A stretch of 64,000 bases of DNA from Macrosoma leucophasiata (taxonomy: Eukaryota; Arthropoda; Insecta; Lepidoptera; Hedylidae), in the NCBI GenBank assembly GCA_036365455.1, contig JAWQUS010000020.1, positions 3,693,001 through 3,757,000 of the forward strand. Direction: 5' to 3'. Position numbers and translations under genes: made by a program. The notes under the pieces are model-generated. The model searched no databases and was not told where the DNA came from. It saw only the letters and a list, made by a program, of their open reading frames with translations. Positions 33,301-45,300 of this stretch are shown here, one piece after another (position 1 is the first letter of the stretch; each line of letters starts with the position of its first letter).

Positions 33301-36300
33301 AGGTACCTTTTCACTAAAATTACGGTCGAGTAGGCAATGCACTGGAAATCCGAAAAAAGCACAGTATTACACAAGTGAAGTGGAAAGGGATGAAGGATTC
33401 CGATTAGCACACCTTACCAAAAGCACTGTGATCCGCAAGTCCCGCCACGTTCGTATCTCCTCGAAGTTCTCCTCGGCTTAATTTGCGTTTATAAGCGTTT
33501 ATAATCGTCGTCTGATCCAAAGTTTGTGCGTTTATTGTCCGGCGAAGAAGAACCACATGTAATGTTGCGGAATTGGAGGCAAGAAAATTCGAGGTTTTTT
33601 GGTGTAACGTATGTTCCGTTTATTGATTCGATTGCGATTACAAAATTACAAGACAAATAGTAAAGATGGCGCGAGCGCCCCGTCGTCCTGGCCGCGTTGG
33701 CCAATCACAATCATGCGCATGACGTAGGCGTCCCCATTGGTCCGATTCCAAACGAAGCCGTGTGATTAGCTATATGCACGCGCATGCACAAGGCGCGCAC
33801 TTTCAAATGCTCCAACAGCAGGAATGGCTACTTTACCAGAACAATAAAAATAAAGTTTTGGGAGCAACATGAAAGGCCGTGTTTTCGCAATGTTATTTGA
33901 TTTCACCATACCTACACACGTACTGTAATGAACCTATAGCAAACAAAATGCCACCAACTTTATTTAAAAATGCATTAAGTACCTAAATGAAATGAACTAA
34001 GATCACCCCACCTTCAAGGGAGCCTCTTTCAAGGTTCCCGCCGAAAATCTACATGAGTTGAGGCAGATCCGAGTTTCTAATCGATAAAATCTCTACCTCA
34101 TTACATTGCAAATAGCACACCGGTATCTAACGTGAATGGGTGAATGCATTCATTGACTGACAATGACATTGACTCTGACGGACAGCTATGTCACTATGAC
34201 GGTGCTCAATGACATCTAAGGCTGTGTATACACTGGACAAACGACAACCAAAGGAGATGTTGCAAAAATGTATGGACCTCCGGCCATGTATTGTACACAA
34301 TATCATTAACAGTCAAAATCAATATAAAAACGTTTTTAACTGCTTCACTTGTTTAGCTTTGTTTGCAGTTTCAAAACATTATTTGCAGTTAGAATTGCAA
34401 CTCAAAATCAACATGGCGAATATGGTGGGCGATGTCATTTTGACAAATGCCACGAATAATCGATACTAATCGATTTCCAATTTAAAGAAATTCATCGGAC
34501 CTTCTAAAAAATTGATCGATTTAATACATTGTTTTTTGTTAATATGTGATGTGATGTAATAAGATACAGATAGCATTCGTTTTGTTTTATCTACATTGGT
34601 ACAACATAGTTGAAAAAGATAAAATCGTTTGAATTGAAAAATAAATTCTTGAATAAATTAATTGTATTTTTTTCGGATTCTTCTTTAATTTACCCAATTT
34701 TTGAGGTAGTGTACGAACCAGAGCCGAGCTCGCAACATCTCCTTTAGACAAAAGACTGCTTTTCCATGCAATTTATTTTATTTATATTTCATAACAGTTG
34801 TACATTTTTTCGCTGCTATTTAACAGATTAATTTTTAAAGTTTTCTATACTAACACTAGCTGTCCCGGCAAACTTTGTATTGCCTCACAATTAAATCAAA
34901 CAAACAAATGAAGAGTATGTATCTTCACGCCAGGTCCCTAACGGGGTAGGCAGAGAGTGTAGAGCGCCAGATATCCCGGTTCAGACAAACCTCTCGTGCC
35001 TCGTCTACCTTCATCATTCTCTTCATACATGCACGCCGATTCCTAAGACTTTTGACCCCACCATCAGACAGAACTCGACCTATTTGATCATGGTAGGTCA
35101 GCCTTGGTCTTCCTGGGCCTCTGCAACCATCCACATTCGCATTGTATATCTGTTTAGTCATTCGCTCATTCGACATTCTTTCTATATGCCCGAACCATCG
35201 GAGCATGCCTTTTTTCAATTTCTAACAATTTCTAATTTGTAAAAACATAATTATTCTCAGGGATAGTGTAATAATTAGTAATCATTTACAAATTTGTTTT
35301 GTTGAGATAACAACATCCTCATTACTATAGGTCAATTTGACCTCTGATGATAATTTAATGTGTTTATTGAGTTTATCTTATAGAAAACATTATGTACGAG
35401 TATTATTGATGTTTAGAAAATGATGTCGCGATTAGAAATTCGTTGTGATTCCCCGAAGAAGTAAATATACGTACGTAACTTCACGCCTGTAATCCCAAAG
35501 GGGTAGGCAGAGGTTTCATACATGCAAACACCCACGATTCGCCGGTTACGGTTTGGCCCATGTAACAGGTGGCGAGGCTACTGACATCTCCGGGCACATT
35601 ACCTAACTTCGAGGTACTGGGAAACTTCCAGGAAATGGAAACAATTCCAATAGAATAAGAGTTAAAGGATTTTAAGAGTTAAAGGAGGACCGTTATCTCT
35701 TATATCCCGGGAATCGAACCCAGGACGCCAGCGTAGAAGTAGTAAATATAAATTAGAAGTATGTACAGTGTTTATGCATGCATAAATGGCCTTAACATTT
35801 ATGCCAAACAAATGTCAAGGCCATTGCCTTGCAAAAAAAAACATCAAGCGAGTCGCATTTTTTTTTATGTCATGAAGTGACAAACAAGCATACAGTTTAC
35901 ATTGATGGTAAGTAATACCTACTGTACCCAATAAATATCTACATGAAACCAGAGATTTCAATGTAAATGCATTGCCACTCCTGAAGCCTAATGTGTTATG
36001 TCTCTGTGCCGGAAATTACAGGGCCGTATATTACCACTTGACTGGAACACGATACCTAGTGCTGACCACCATTTAGCGGCAAGTAGATTATGTAATGCAG
36101 TGGTGCCTGTACTAGTGGAAGAATTCCCTTCCAGTAGAATAAAATTCTTCCGCTAGTGGACGGTGGGGTCGTCACGTCCCGTCGCCGCTACGTCCCGATG
36201 CCGGTGAAGAGTTTGAATGAATTAATGAAACTCTTAAAAATCCTTTAAAAACACGTGTTTAAAGCTGGATAATCTGCATTCATTTTCGCTGAAGTTGCCA

Positions 36301-39300
36301 ATCATAGAGCAACACCGGAGGGGAGTAGCCATATGCAGGCTTTCCCCTCTGTCAAAGTACAAGTACAAATGGGCCTATACCTGTCACCTAGATGTTTAAA
36401 TGTGTGCGTGAAATATTTCGTGAAATATTTCGTATTTTGTTAAATTCAAGGTGTGAGTTTCGTAGTAATAGTCGATTTTTGTAGTGTGCGTGTGTGTCGC
36501 ACGCATTTCCCCCCGCAAAAAATGATAGACTGTTTTGCATCGGTAATAAACGCTATGGCTACTCCCCTCCAGTCCGCCGCGGCCGGTGGCCCGTGTTGCT
36601 CTATGTTGCCAGCAATAATAACAGCATACGTCTCTTATTATTAATGGCGATTGTAGGTAAATTGCATTTAGTCATCACGTGTTTCAATTCATATGATATA
36701 ATGAGCGGGTTCACAACACTACCATTATAGCTACATTCAACAAGTCTACTGTTCTCTCCACAATACTCAGTGACGCTGGAGGATATGTTGTTGAGATACC
36801 TAGAAATTGTCATTGTAAGTACAGCTGTTAGCTAAAGTAGATGTTGCAAAAATGTATGGACCTCCGGCCATGTATTGTACAAAATAACATTAAACAGGCA
36901 AAATCAATATAAAAACGTTTTTTACTGCATATTTTCACTTATTTAGCTTTGTTTGCAGTTACAAAACATTATTTGCATTTAGAATTGCAACTCAAAACCA
37001 ACATGGCGAATATGGCGGGCGATGTCATTTTTTACATTTTCATTTTATAAATTGTATTTTGATTATATAGTACTTGGAGAAAAAAGTAATATTTTTTAAT
37101 TACTTTCAAAATCGATTGATCCCAAGTGTCGGCTGTATCGCCGCCATGTTTTACATAGTTGAAAATGATAAAATCGTTTGAATTAAATGTGGTTGTAACT
37201 CTAAAATATATTCTTGAATAAATTAATTGTATTTATTTCGGATTCTTCTTTAATTTACCTATTTTTTGAGGACGTGTACGAACCAGAGCCGAGCTCGCAA
37301 CATCTCCTTTATGTTACGTCATGTGAACATGAAATTGATTTTACTTATACTAAATACAAGCTGGAACCCGTATTATCTGAAGTCCTATTTAAAATTAGGT
37401 ATTATTTTTGTTTTTGTTAAAATATGCTTTGTAAACATTGACCTACCTATATTTACTAAAATACTAGACAGGACATTCCCCTTGGCATAAAACTGGAACC
37501 AGAATGGTCCAGTTTTCTGCCTACAATTTTATTTTCAAATAATGGCATTGCTGTTTGGAAATTGCCTACAATTAATTACATTTTCCCATAGTAACACGAC
37601 AGCTGACGTGAGAACGTCCTACTAAATATCTGTCAAATCAATTTAAAAACGGAACCCACTGCTTGTTCCCTGTGTCTGCTCTATAATATTGACATCGGAG
37701 TTTTTGGCGGGCACCTTGAAAGAGGCGTATGCTCTTATTTTATTTCATTTTCTTGGTGTATTTTTAAGTTCTATTGAATAAAGTTTGGTGGCATTTTGTT
37801 TGATATAGGTTTATTACAGTACCCGTGTATAGTGAAATAGAATAAAAGTGCGAAAACACGACCTTTCAGGTTACCTCCAAAACTTCATTGTAATTGTTCT
37901 GGTAAAGTAGCCATCGCTTTACTCGAATAACTTGACTGTACCTCACTTGACTAACATATTATACTTGATAACTTATATACTTGATACTTACATACGTATT
38001 ATACTTGATGACTATATTATACTAACTTATACGCTGCTTAAATAAATACGAAATATCGTTTTACTTGACACTGGCAATGACTATGCGAAACGGCGATGCC
38101 ATAATAAAAAAAAAAATTGACATCATTGTTAGCAAAAAAGAAATACTTTTAATACTAAAATAAACGTTCATATTTCCGATAAATATGAACATTGACCCGG
38201 TTCGGGTTCTTTAAAATGGCTAGAACCCGTTTAAGTCCAATTTAAAATTAGGTACTTATTATTTTTGTTTTTGTTAAAATAAAGATAATTTGTAAAAAAA
38301 AATCTTGTGAATCGCAAACTGGTTACTAAAACAAACGTTCAGATTTCCGATAAATATGAACTTTGACCCGGTTCGATGCGATTGCCACAGACATAAGGTC
38401 AGACAGGTGTACTATAGATATCTACGGTTTGTTAGATAAAGTCAACACTGCTTTGTGCATGTTTGCTCCATTCGTTGACGTTTTGAAGAGTCAATAGTAG
38501 GGGAAGATGGGGTAATGGGAGTCAGCGGGTAATAAGAGTCACCTACATATCCACGAAACTATACACGCAGTCAATGCATAAACTACCTCCCCGTCCCTGC
38601 CCTGTGTTCCCGCTATTGCGTTAGATGACTCAAGTTTGTAGGCGCACGCGCATTTGAGATATTGTAGTATTTTGTTTTTACGCCCCGCTGATCTTATTTT
38701 TCGTCGGTGAAACAAATGATAAATGTCGAATTCTTCCAATAAACAGTCATTTATTTTACACGTATGCGGACTAACACACAATAATTAGACTTTCCGAGCA
38801 TTGATGTTCAGTTTTAGACTCTCTCAATAATTTCTAGGATATTTTTTTTTTCATTATCATATTTGTGGGTGGTGAGAGTCAGATGATTGCCATTCTTACA
38901 GACCATAGTGTCGACAGATGGACTAGACCCTAGATCGTCTAGATTCCAGGGAAAAGGCGGCCTGGCACTAAGGCACTAAGGCTAAGGGAAAGTTCGGAAT
39001 ATCTATGACAGTTATCAGTCAAATATGCTGAAAAATGGGGTCGTTTTTAATCTATAAGCTCTATTTATATAGCTGATCCCATTGTCAACCCCTGACAACG
39101 CCTTTGACTAAATACATACATCATATGGGCTACGTTCTCACATGGTATTTTAGTTGAAACTTGCCGGAAGGTTATATTTGCCATATGTGCTAAATTTTCT
39201 GTGCCCTTAAGGTGATCACCATTACCCCCACGTCAGTGCAATAGAAGTCAAAACGTTTTTTTTTGTAAAACTGTTATAATTCCTAAAGTTGCATGCCCAA

Positions 39301-42300
39301 TTCATTAAAATTGATCTCAATTGATACTCAAATAAGTAAAGCTGACGTGTAGTTGGTTGCAATAAATATTTTGTTTGAAATTAAGTTTTTATTTCATGTT
39401 GCGCTTAGGTGACTCCCATTACCCTATCTTCTCCGATTAGGATATTGTGACTGGATTTGATCCGTGCAATTACTGAACGCTTAGAGAAAATATTATTTAA
39501 AAAAAAAGTGCAAAGACACTTTTTGTTCTCGAATCGATTATTTTCGGGAAAAAAAATTGTTTCTGTACTTGTAAAACTTATTTAGACTATTAATTAAATT
39601 AATTATTAATAACAATTAGCTATTGCAATTTTACTTATTCTTATATTTTTAACTTGATATTGTGTAAAACATTAACGCAATTAAATATCGTCTTGTTATT
39701 TAGGACATTGATTATAATGACATTACAGAAACTAATGAATCCTAAAAAAATTGCAAAAATTTTACATATTGTATTTTTTGCAATAATTCCTGCGACTTAT
39801 AGACTTATTTTTTTTTATATAAATGTTTATTCAAATATGCCTACAAACAAGAATGAACTGAAACTTTGATGGTTATAATGGACTTTTATATATCATTATT
39901 CAAGGAAAAAAAAATAATACGGCAATGGAAATACAAAAACAACAGCTTACTGTTAACATTGTCTAGTGAATAGAGTATAAATAGAAAAGACTTACGTTTC
40001 ATTACTACCAATTTTATATTAGTCTTCAAAGCGTGCCAGCGCTGCAACCTAAATAGCTAACGATGTCTTTCAACACTGTCAAAGAATAAATTAGTGTCTA
40101 AAAATAAATATAAAACCGGCTAAGAGCGAGTTGGAGTCGCGTGCAGAGGGTACATACATTTTGATATTTCTTGTCACCTTTTCGTACCATAGACTTCTTA
40201 TAGATTTTCTAGTAAACGAGGTATATTACATATTCTCTGATTATAGGCATAGAACTGTATTTCATTTTTTTTTTAAATGTATGAATTCAGTAGTTTTAAA
40301 GAAAAACGGTCAATTATTGCCTATTTACTCAAATAACTTCGAAACTTTTAAAATATTGATAAAGAAAATGTTTATGATATATGTTTATACTTAAGTAATA
40401 TGTATAATATATGAAAAACCTAGTTGTCACAAATTTACAAATGTTTACTTAATTTCTAATCGTCTGTGACGCACGCACATACAGACATACACACGAGTTG
40501 ACTTGTAAGATTTTAGGCGACCATTACACTCATCCCAGCATCATTCAATTCATCAGTTATGTCAATCAACTATAAGCAACCATCAGTCACATCAGATTAT
40601 TCGTCAGTCACAGCTGTGGCTGTGGTTAAACTATTGTCTAATGGACGCTTTAATGTTTTTTTTTTCGAGATACGGTACCCTAAAAGTTAACATGAATGAC
40701 GTTGATCCTAAAACGTCAATTGTCTTCAATAAAATTAACACTTTACTGCAGAGTTTACGAAAACATGTCAATAGGTTGTAATTTATAGAAATTACAGTTA
40801 AATGAATGGATCATTAAACAAGGAAATGACCCGCAGCGAACTGTCAAAAATAAATAAAGTCTAATTGAGTCTTAGTTACAAAGAAAATCATTGCTTGTGT
40901 TTATTTATAGAATATCAAACAATCGTTTAGTGTGTAACTGGTTACAGAATGGTTCAATCTATAAAATAAAGAGATTTCCATTAAAAAATGCAATCTACAT
41001 TTTCTTTAGATAATTCAATTTTAAATAAAAATGGACAGGCAAGGCAAAATAGACTTACGGATGGACTTGAACCCGTGACCACTGGGATCTCTAGTCCAGC
41101 CGCTCTCGCAACTGAGCTAAAAAATCCAAAAATCTAAAATCAGGTGTGGACTTTTGGCCATACCTCATTCTCGAATTTTTCCTTCACGTTTTTTGCATTG
41201 CGTAAAGGTGGCATTGATGTGTAAAGTATCTCCTCGTTATTTTATGAAATACTCAATTCCGGTGCTATTTAGTACCGCCCCGTAATTTCTTCTCTTAGGA
41301 GCCTTAGAAGTGGCGACGCGTCAACATGAAGAGCTCGTGTTTTTACCAAGATGTCTATAGGCTATTACTTATCACTTACAATAAATATATTCGAGTATAC
41401 CCCTTTATAACATACTTGCGGCTCGCCCCGGCTGCGCACGGGTGCCACAAATGTTATTTATATAGCTTATAACACTCAGTGAAGATGCAACTTTCTAATG
41501 TATGAAAAAAATATTTGAAATCCGTCCAGCAGTTTTTGTGTGAAAACGTTACAAATATATTTACAAAAACAAATGTTTCCTTTATGATCTTCTCGTCCAC
41601 TTTTCTTGAGGCATCCTACAAACATGACCCGCCCAATCCCACTTCAACTTTGCTGCAATAAGGCCTACATATAAATTACTAGGTGTTGCCCGCGGCTTCG
41701 CCAGCGTGGATGTCGTATTATAAATAACTAAGTAGCCTATATTCTTGCTCAAAGTCAGCTCTATCTCTGTACCAAATTTCATTAAAATCGGTTCAGTCGT
41801 TTGGACGTGAAAAGGTAACAGACAGACAGACAGACACACAGACAGATAGAGTACTTTCGCATTTATAATATTAATTTGTAGAAGGGATGTAGTGATTTAT
41901 TTTTATTACGATAATTTTTAATTTTTCGTAAAATTTGGACCGTTATTTTACCATTAATGTCTAATGATTTTTTTTTATTATGGAAGTGGCAAACATGCAT
42001 GCAGCTCACATTGATGTTAAATGATGACTGCAGCCTACAGACACCCACACAAAGACCAAGGTCAAAATTCAGATGCGTTACCACTCCTGAGGCCTAAGGT
42101 GTTATGCCTCTGTACCTGTGATATTACAGGGCCGTACATACCACCTAACCGGAAAACACTACCATTTAGCGGCAAGTATATTAGGTATGTTAGGTAAGGC
42201 ACCAGCCTACGCCCGCGAGCTCCATCACAGGAGCTCTACCACCATTCATATCTAACGATTGTTTAAGACCCGCCACCGCGTGTGACATGGGCGGTGACAT

Positions 42301-45300
42301 TGGAAATTGTCCCAGTTAATGAATGGGGCATAAAATGAGGGTCATGAGAAAGTGTCCGGCTACGGATTGAATTCTCAAATCTATATCTTATAAACATAGG
42401 TTAATAAAATATAACTTCTGCCGCATTTCTCTAAAGGGCAATGGTTTCTAATTGTGGTAGAGTTAAAATTATAAGAATCTCATATTAAACATCAAAAAGA
42501 AAATGTAAAGTATAGTGACTAACGCTGCACTTTATTGACAAATTTATTTGAATACCTGTTAATTCAGAGAAATGCGTTAAGTAGATAAATTAAAATATAA
42601 TATAACATATAATTATATGTGTTAAGTAGATGAATTAGAAATAACTTTAGCTGCTAACTGATTAATGTTAAAGAATTATCAAAATTATCTGTCAGCTGAT
42701 GATGTGGGAATCTGCCAACCCTGATAACTTTAACTTAAAAAAAATACGCAAATGCAACACATTTCGCAGTCACTGCTAAAATAAATGTTTCCGTTATTGT
42801 ATAATTTGACAAAAATCATAACTTTAACTAATATTTTGGCAAAATGTGATCATTTCAATTTACAAAGTTAAAAATAGTTACTTTTTTATGTAATGGAAGT
42901 GGCAAACAAGGATGCAGTTCACATTGATGTTAAGTGATGACTGCAGCCTAAAGACACCCACACAAAGACCAAGGTCAAAATGCCGATGCGGTACCACTCC
43001 TGAAGCCTAAGGTGTTATGCCCCTGTGCCGGAAATTACAGGGCCGTACATTACCACCTGACCGGAACACGATAGTGCTGAACACTACCGTTTAGCGGCAA
43101 GTACCTATATTAGGTAATGTGGTGGTGCCTACGCCCGCGAGCTCCGTCACTGGAGCTCTACCACCAGTAAAAACCTGCATATCAGTAGAATATCTCATTT
43201 CCTCTTATACGCAGTCTCTCAATTTTCTTCCTTGAAAAGAGTCATCGATTTATCAATTCAAGAAATTATTATTTTAACTTAACTAAACTTTAAATTATTA
43301 CTTAAGAAATATAAATTTTAATAATGTACCGTACAAATATTTTTTATAAAAACCTTCAACAAACTATCTTGAAATTAATAAATAAATAAAGCAGTTATGC
43401 ATCAAAAAATCCACATCGCCGTCGTACTGCGGCAAAGTTCCCAGAAGGCTGGCAGCATTGCCACGTTGAATGGCAATGCTTATTCTCTGACCGAAATATT
43501 GTCCAGCCCTCTGGTCACGGGAAGTGTCGACTAATTGCTTCGCAATGTCTCCAAATAGGAGAGGAGCACTGGGACCCCATAGACCGGTCCTAGACATGGT
43601 CAGAGCACGCCGTGCCCTGGAGATGGGTAGGCGCTAGGGTGTCAACGCATGTTGCGTCCCACACCAAAGGCCTGCCCAGCTTCCAAGCCATTAATGACAT
43701 ACCGTCCGGTCTCTTTCCATCGTCCCGTGCCAAACCAGGTTCTAAAAGAGCTGGCACGCCGTCGGTGGAAAGAGCACGGCGCAGGATATCATTCAATTGG
43801 GCATCTCTTGCATATCTACTGCAGGAAAGCCCATGGTGTCCGAGGCCGTCGACAGCTTCACCGCAGTGACAGCGATGTAGAGCGCAACAGGGGAGTACCC
43901 AATCGGAGTCACGCCGCGAGTCGGAAAGTGATTTCGTCCAGCATCGTTCCTTCCTACGCTTGGCGATGGCAGAGCCTGTAACCTGTAACTAACAAAAAAA
44001 TTGAGAGACTGTGAATAAGAGGAAATGAGATATTCTACTGTTAAGCAGGTTTAGGTAACTAAAATATAATATATGTAGCATACCAATGTACTCACTACAT
44101 ACAACTCGATATAAAATTATGTATGACAAAATCATATTCTCTGTTCTTTACAGTACCTACACCATAGAAAACGCGCAATTGTAGACAGCAAATTACACTA
44201 ATTTACGACTTTAAATTGCAATGAGAGCAATGGAACTCACTTAAACAGCCTTACGTAACTAATGTTTTGTAGATACACGTCACACGACAATGAAATACTG
44301 CTCCATTGTCATCATATTTATGAAGTACTAGCTGTTGCCCGCGGCTTCGCCCGCGTTGAAATTTTTCCTGAATTTTCTTTGCTATAAACCTCACGGAGCC
44401 CGAGACCTTTCCAACGAATGCAAAACCGTGTAAATAGGTTCGTGCGTTCTGAATTTATAGCGTCAGGAAGGAAAACCCGACTTATTTTTATATTATAGAT
44501 AAAAGTAGATTATACTCTGTATTAAGCAGATATTATTAGTATGTTTATGAATTTCTGCAAAACCCATTCAATGTGAGGTTTTTTCTTTTCGTATAATTTT
44601 CCTTATTAAAGAACATTTTATCTTCCGCGTGGGCTTCATTTGCATTAATTAGACTTCATACCTATTAGGGTTCTTCATACAGTCGAACGGGAGCTAGTTA
44701 ACGGCAGATGATGATGAGCGTCGACATCTACCATCACAACATGTTAAATATCAGCTGCCTCCAAATAAGTGTTGCTCGACTGTATGAACCATTAAGCTAA
44801 AAACATATTGTCGGACGCGTCCATAAGTCGCGGATGAAGCATACGTCCAAAAGTATGCAAAGTCGTAAGACATCCAAAGAGCTACATCGGGCTCGGACGT
44901 CTGATCTCCCAAGGACACGTCCGCGACTTACGTCCTACAGTGTGCACACCGAAGAGAAAGTGTACTTGTTGGTTTATGGTCTTCAGATGCGGCTGGTGGA
45001 CGCGTTCGACAATATTTTTGAGCATTAGTTGACGGCAGCCGTCGCGACCTGTCTTCGCGTAACTTATCTGCAAACGTTTTTTTTTACGATCGCGCACGGG
45101 GTTCGGGTTTAGGGTGCATATAAACTAGCGGCTTTTAATTAACGGAAGCAGTCAGAACGTCGACGGCAGCCATTCACAAAGTGCCAAACGGCAACGAGAC
45201 GACATCAGCAATCGTTGATATGTTGCGTGTGTTGCGACGGCAGCCGCTGCGACTAAGTGACGCGAGTCTGTATGAACCCTTACGTAGTTATGAGTTAAAT

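Larger units (their letters stand above)
28731..33817 (-). mobile_element. BEL/Pao LTR retrotransposon, internally deleted, near-identical LTRs
   Basis: Two 260-bp direct repeats (28731-28990, 33558-33817) start TGTA and end CCAACA. By eye they differ at one base. The 5-bp duplication GCAGG flanks the unit (28726-28730, 33818-33822). On the minus strand the order is gag/protease (33209-30981), an RT remnant (near 30930-30593) and integrase (30516-29065), the BEL/Pao order. Most of RT (up to about the YxDD box) and the RNase H region are deleted, so the copy cannot encode its own reverse transcription. The near-identical LTRs mean recent insertion, presumably with proteins from an intact relative. 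It sits in gene B intron 1, antisense to the gene. Confidence 0.93.
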
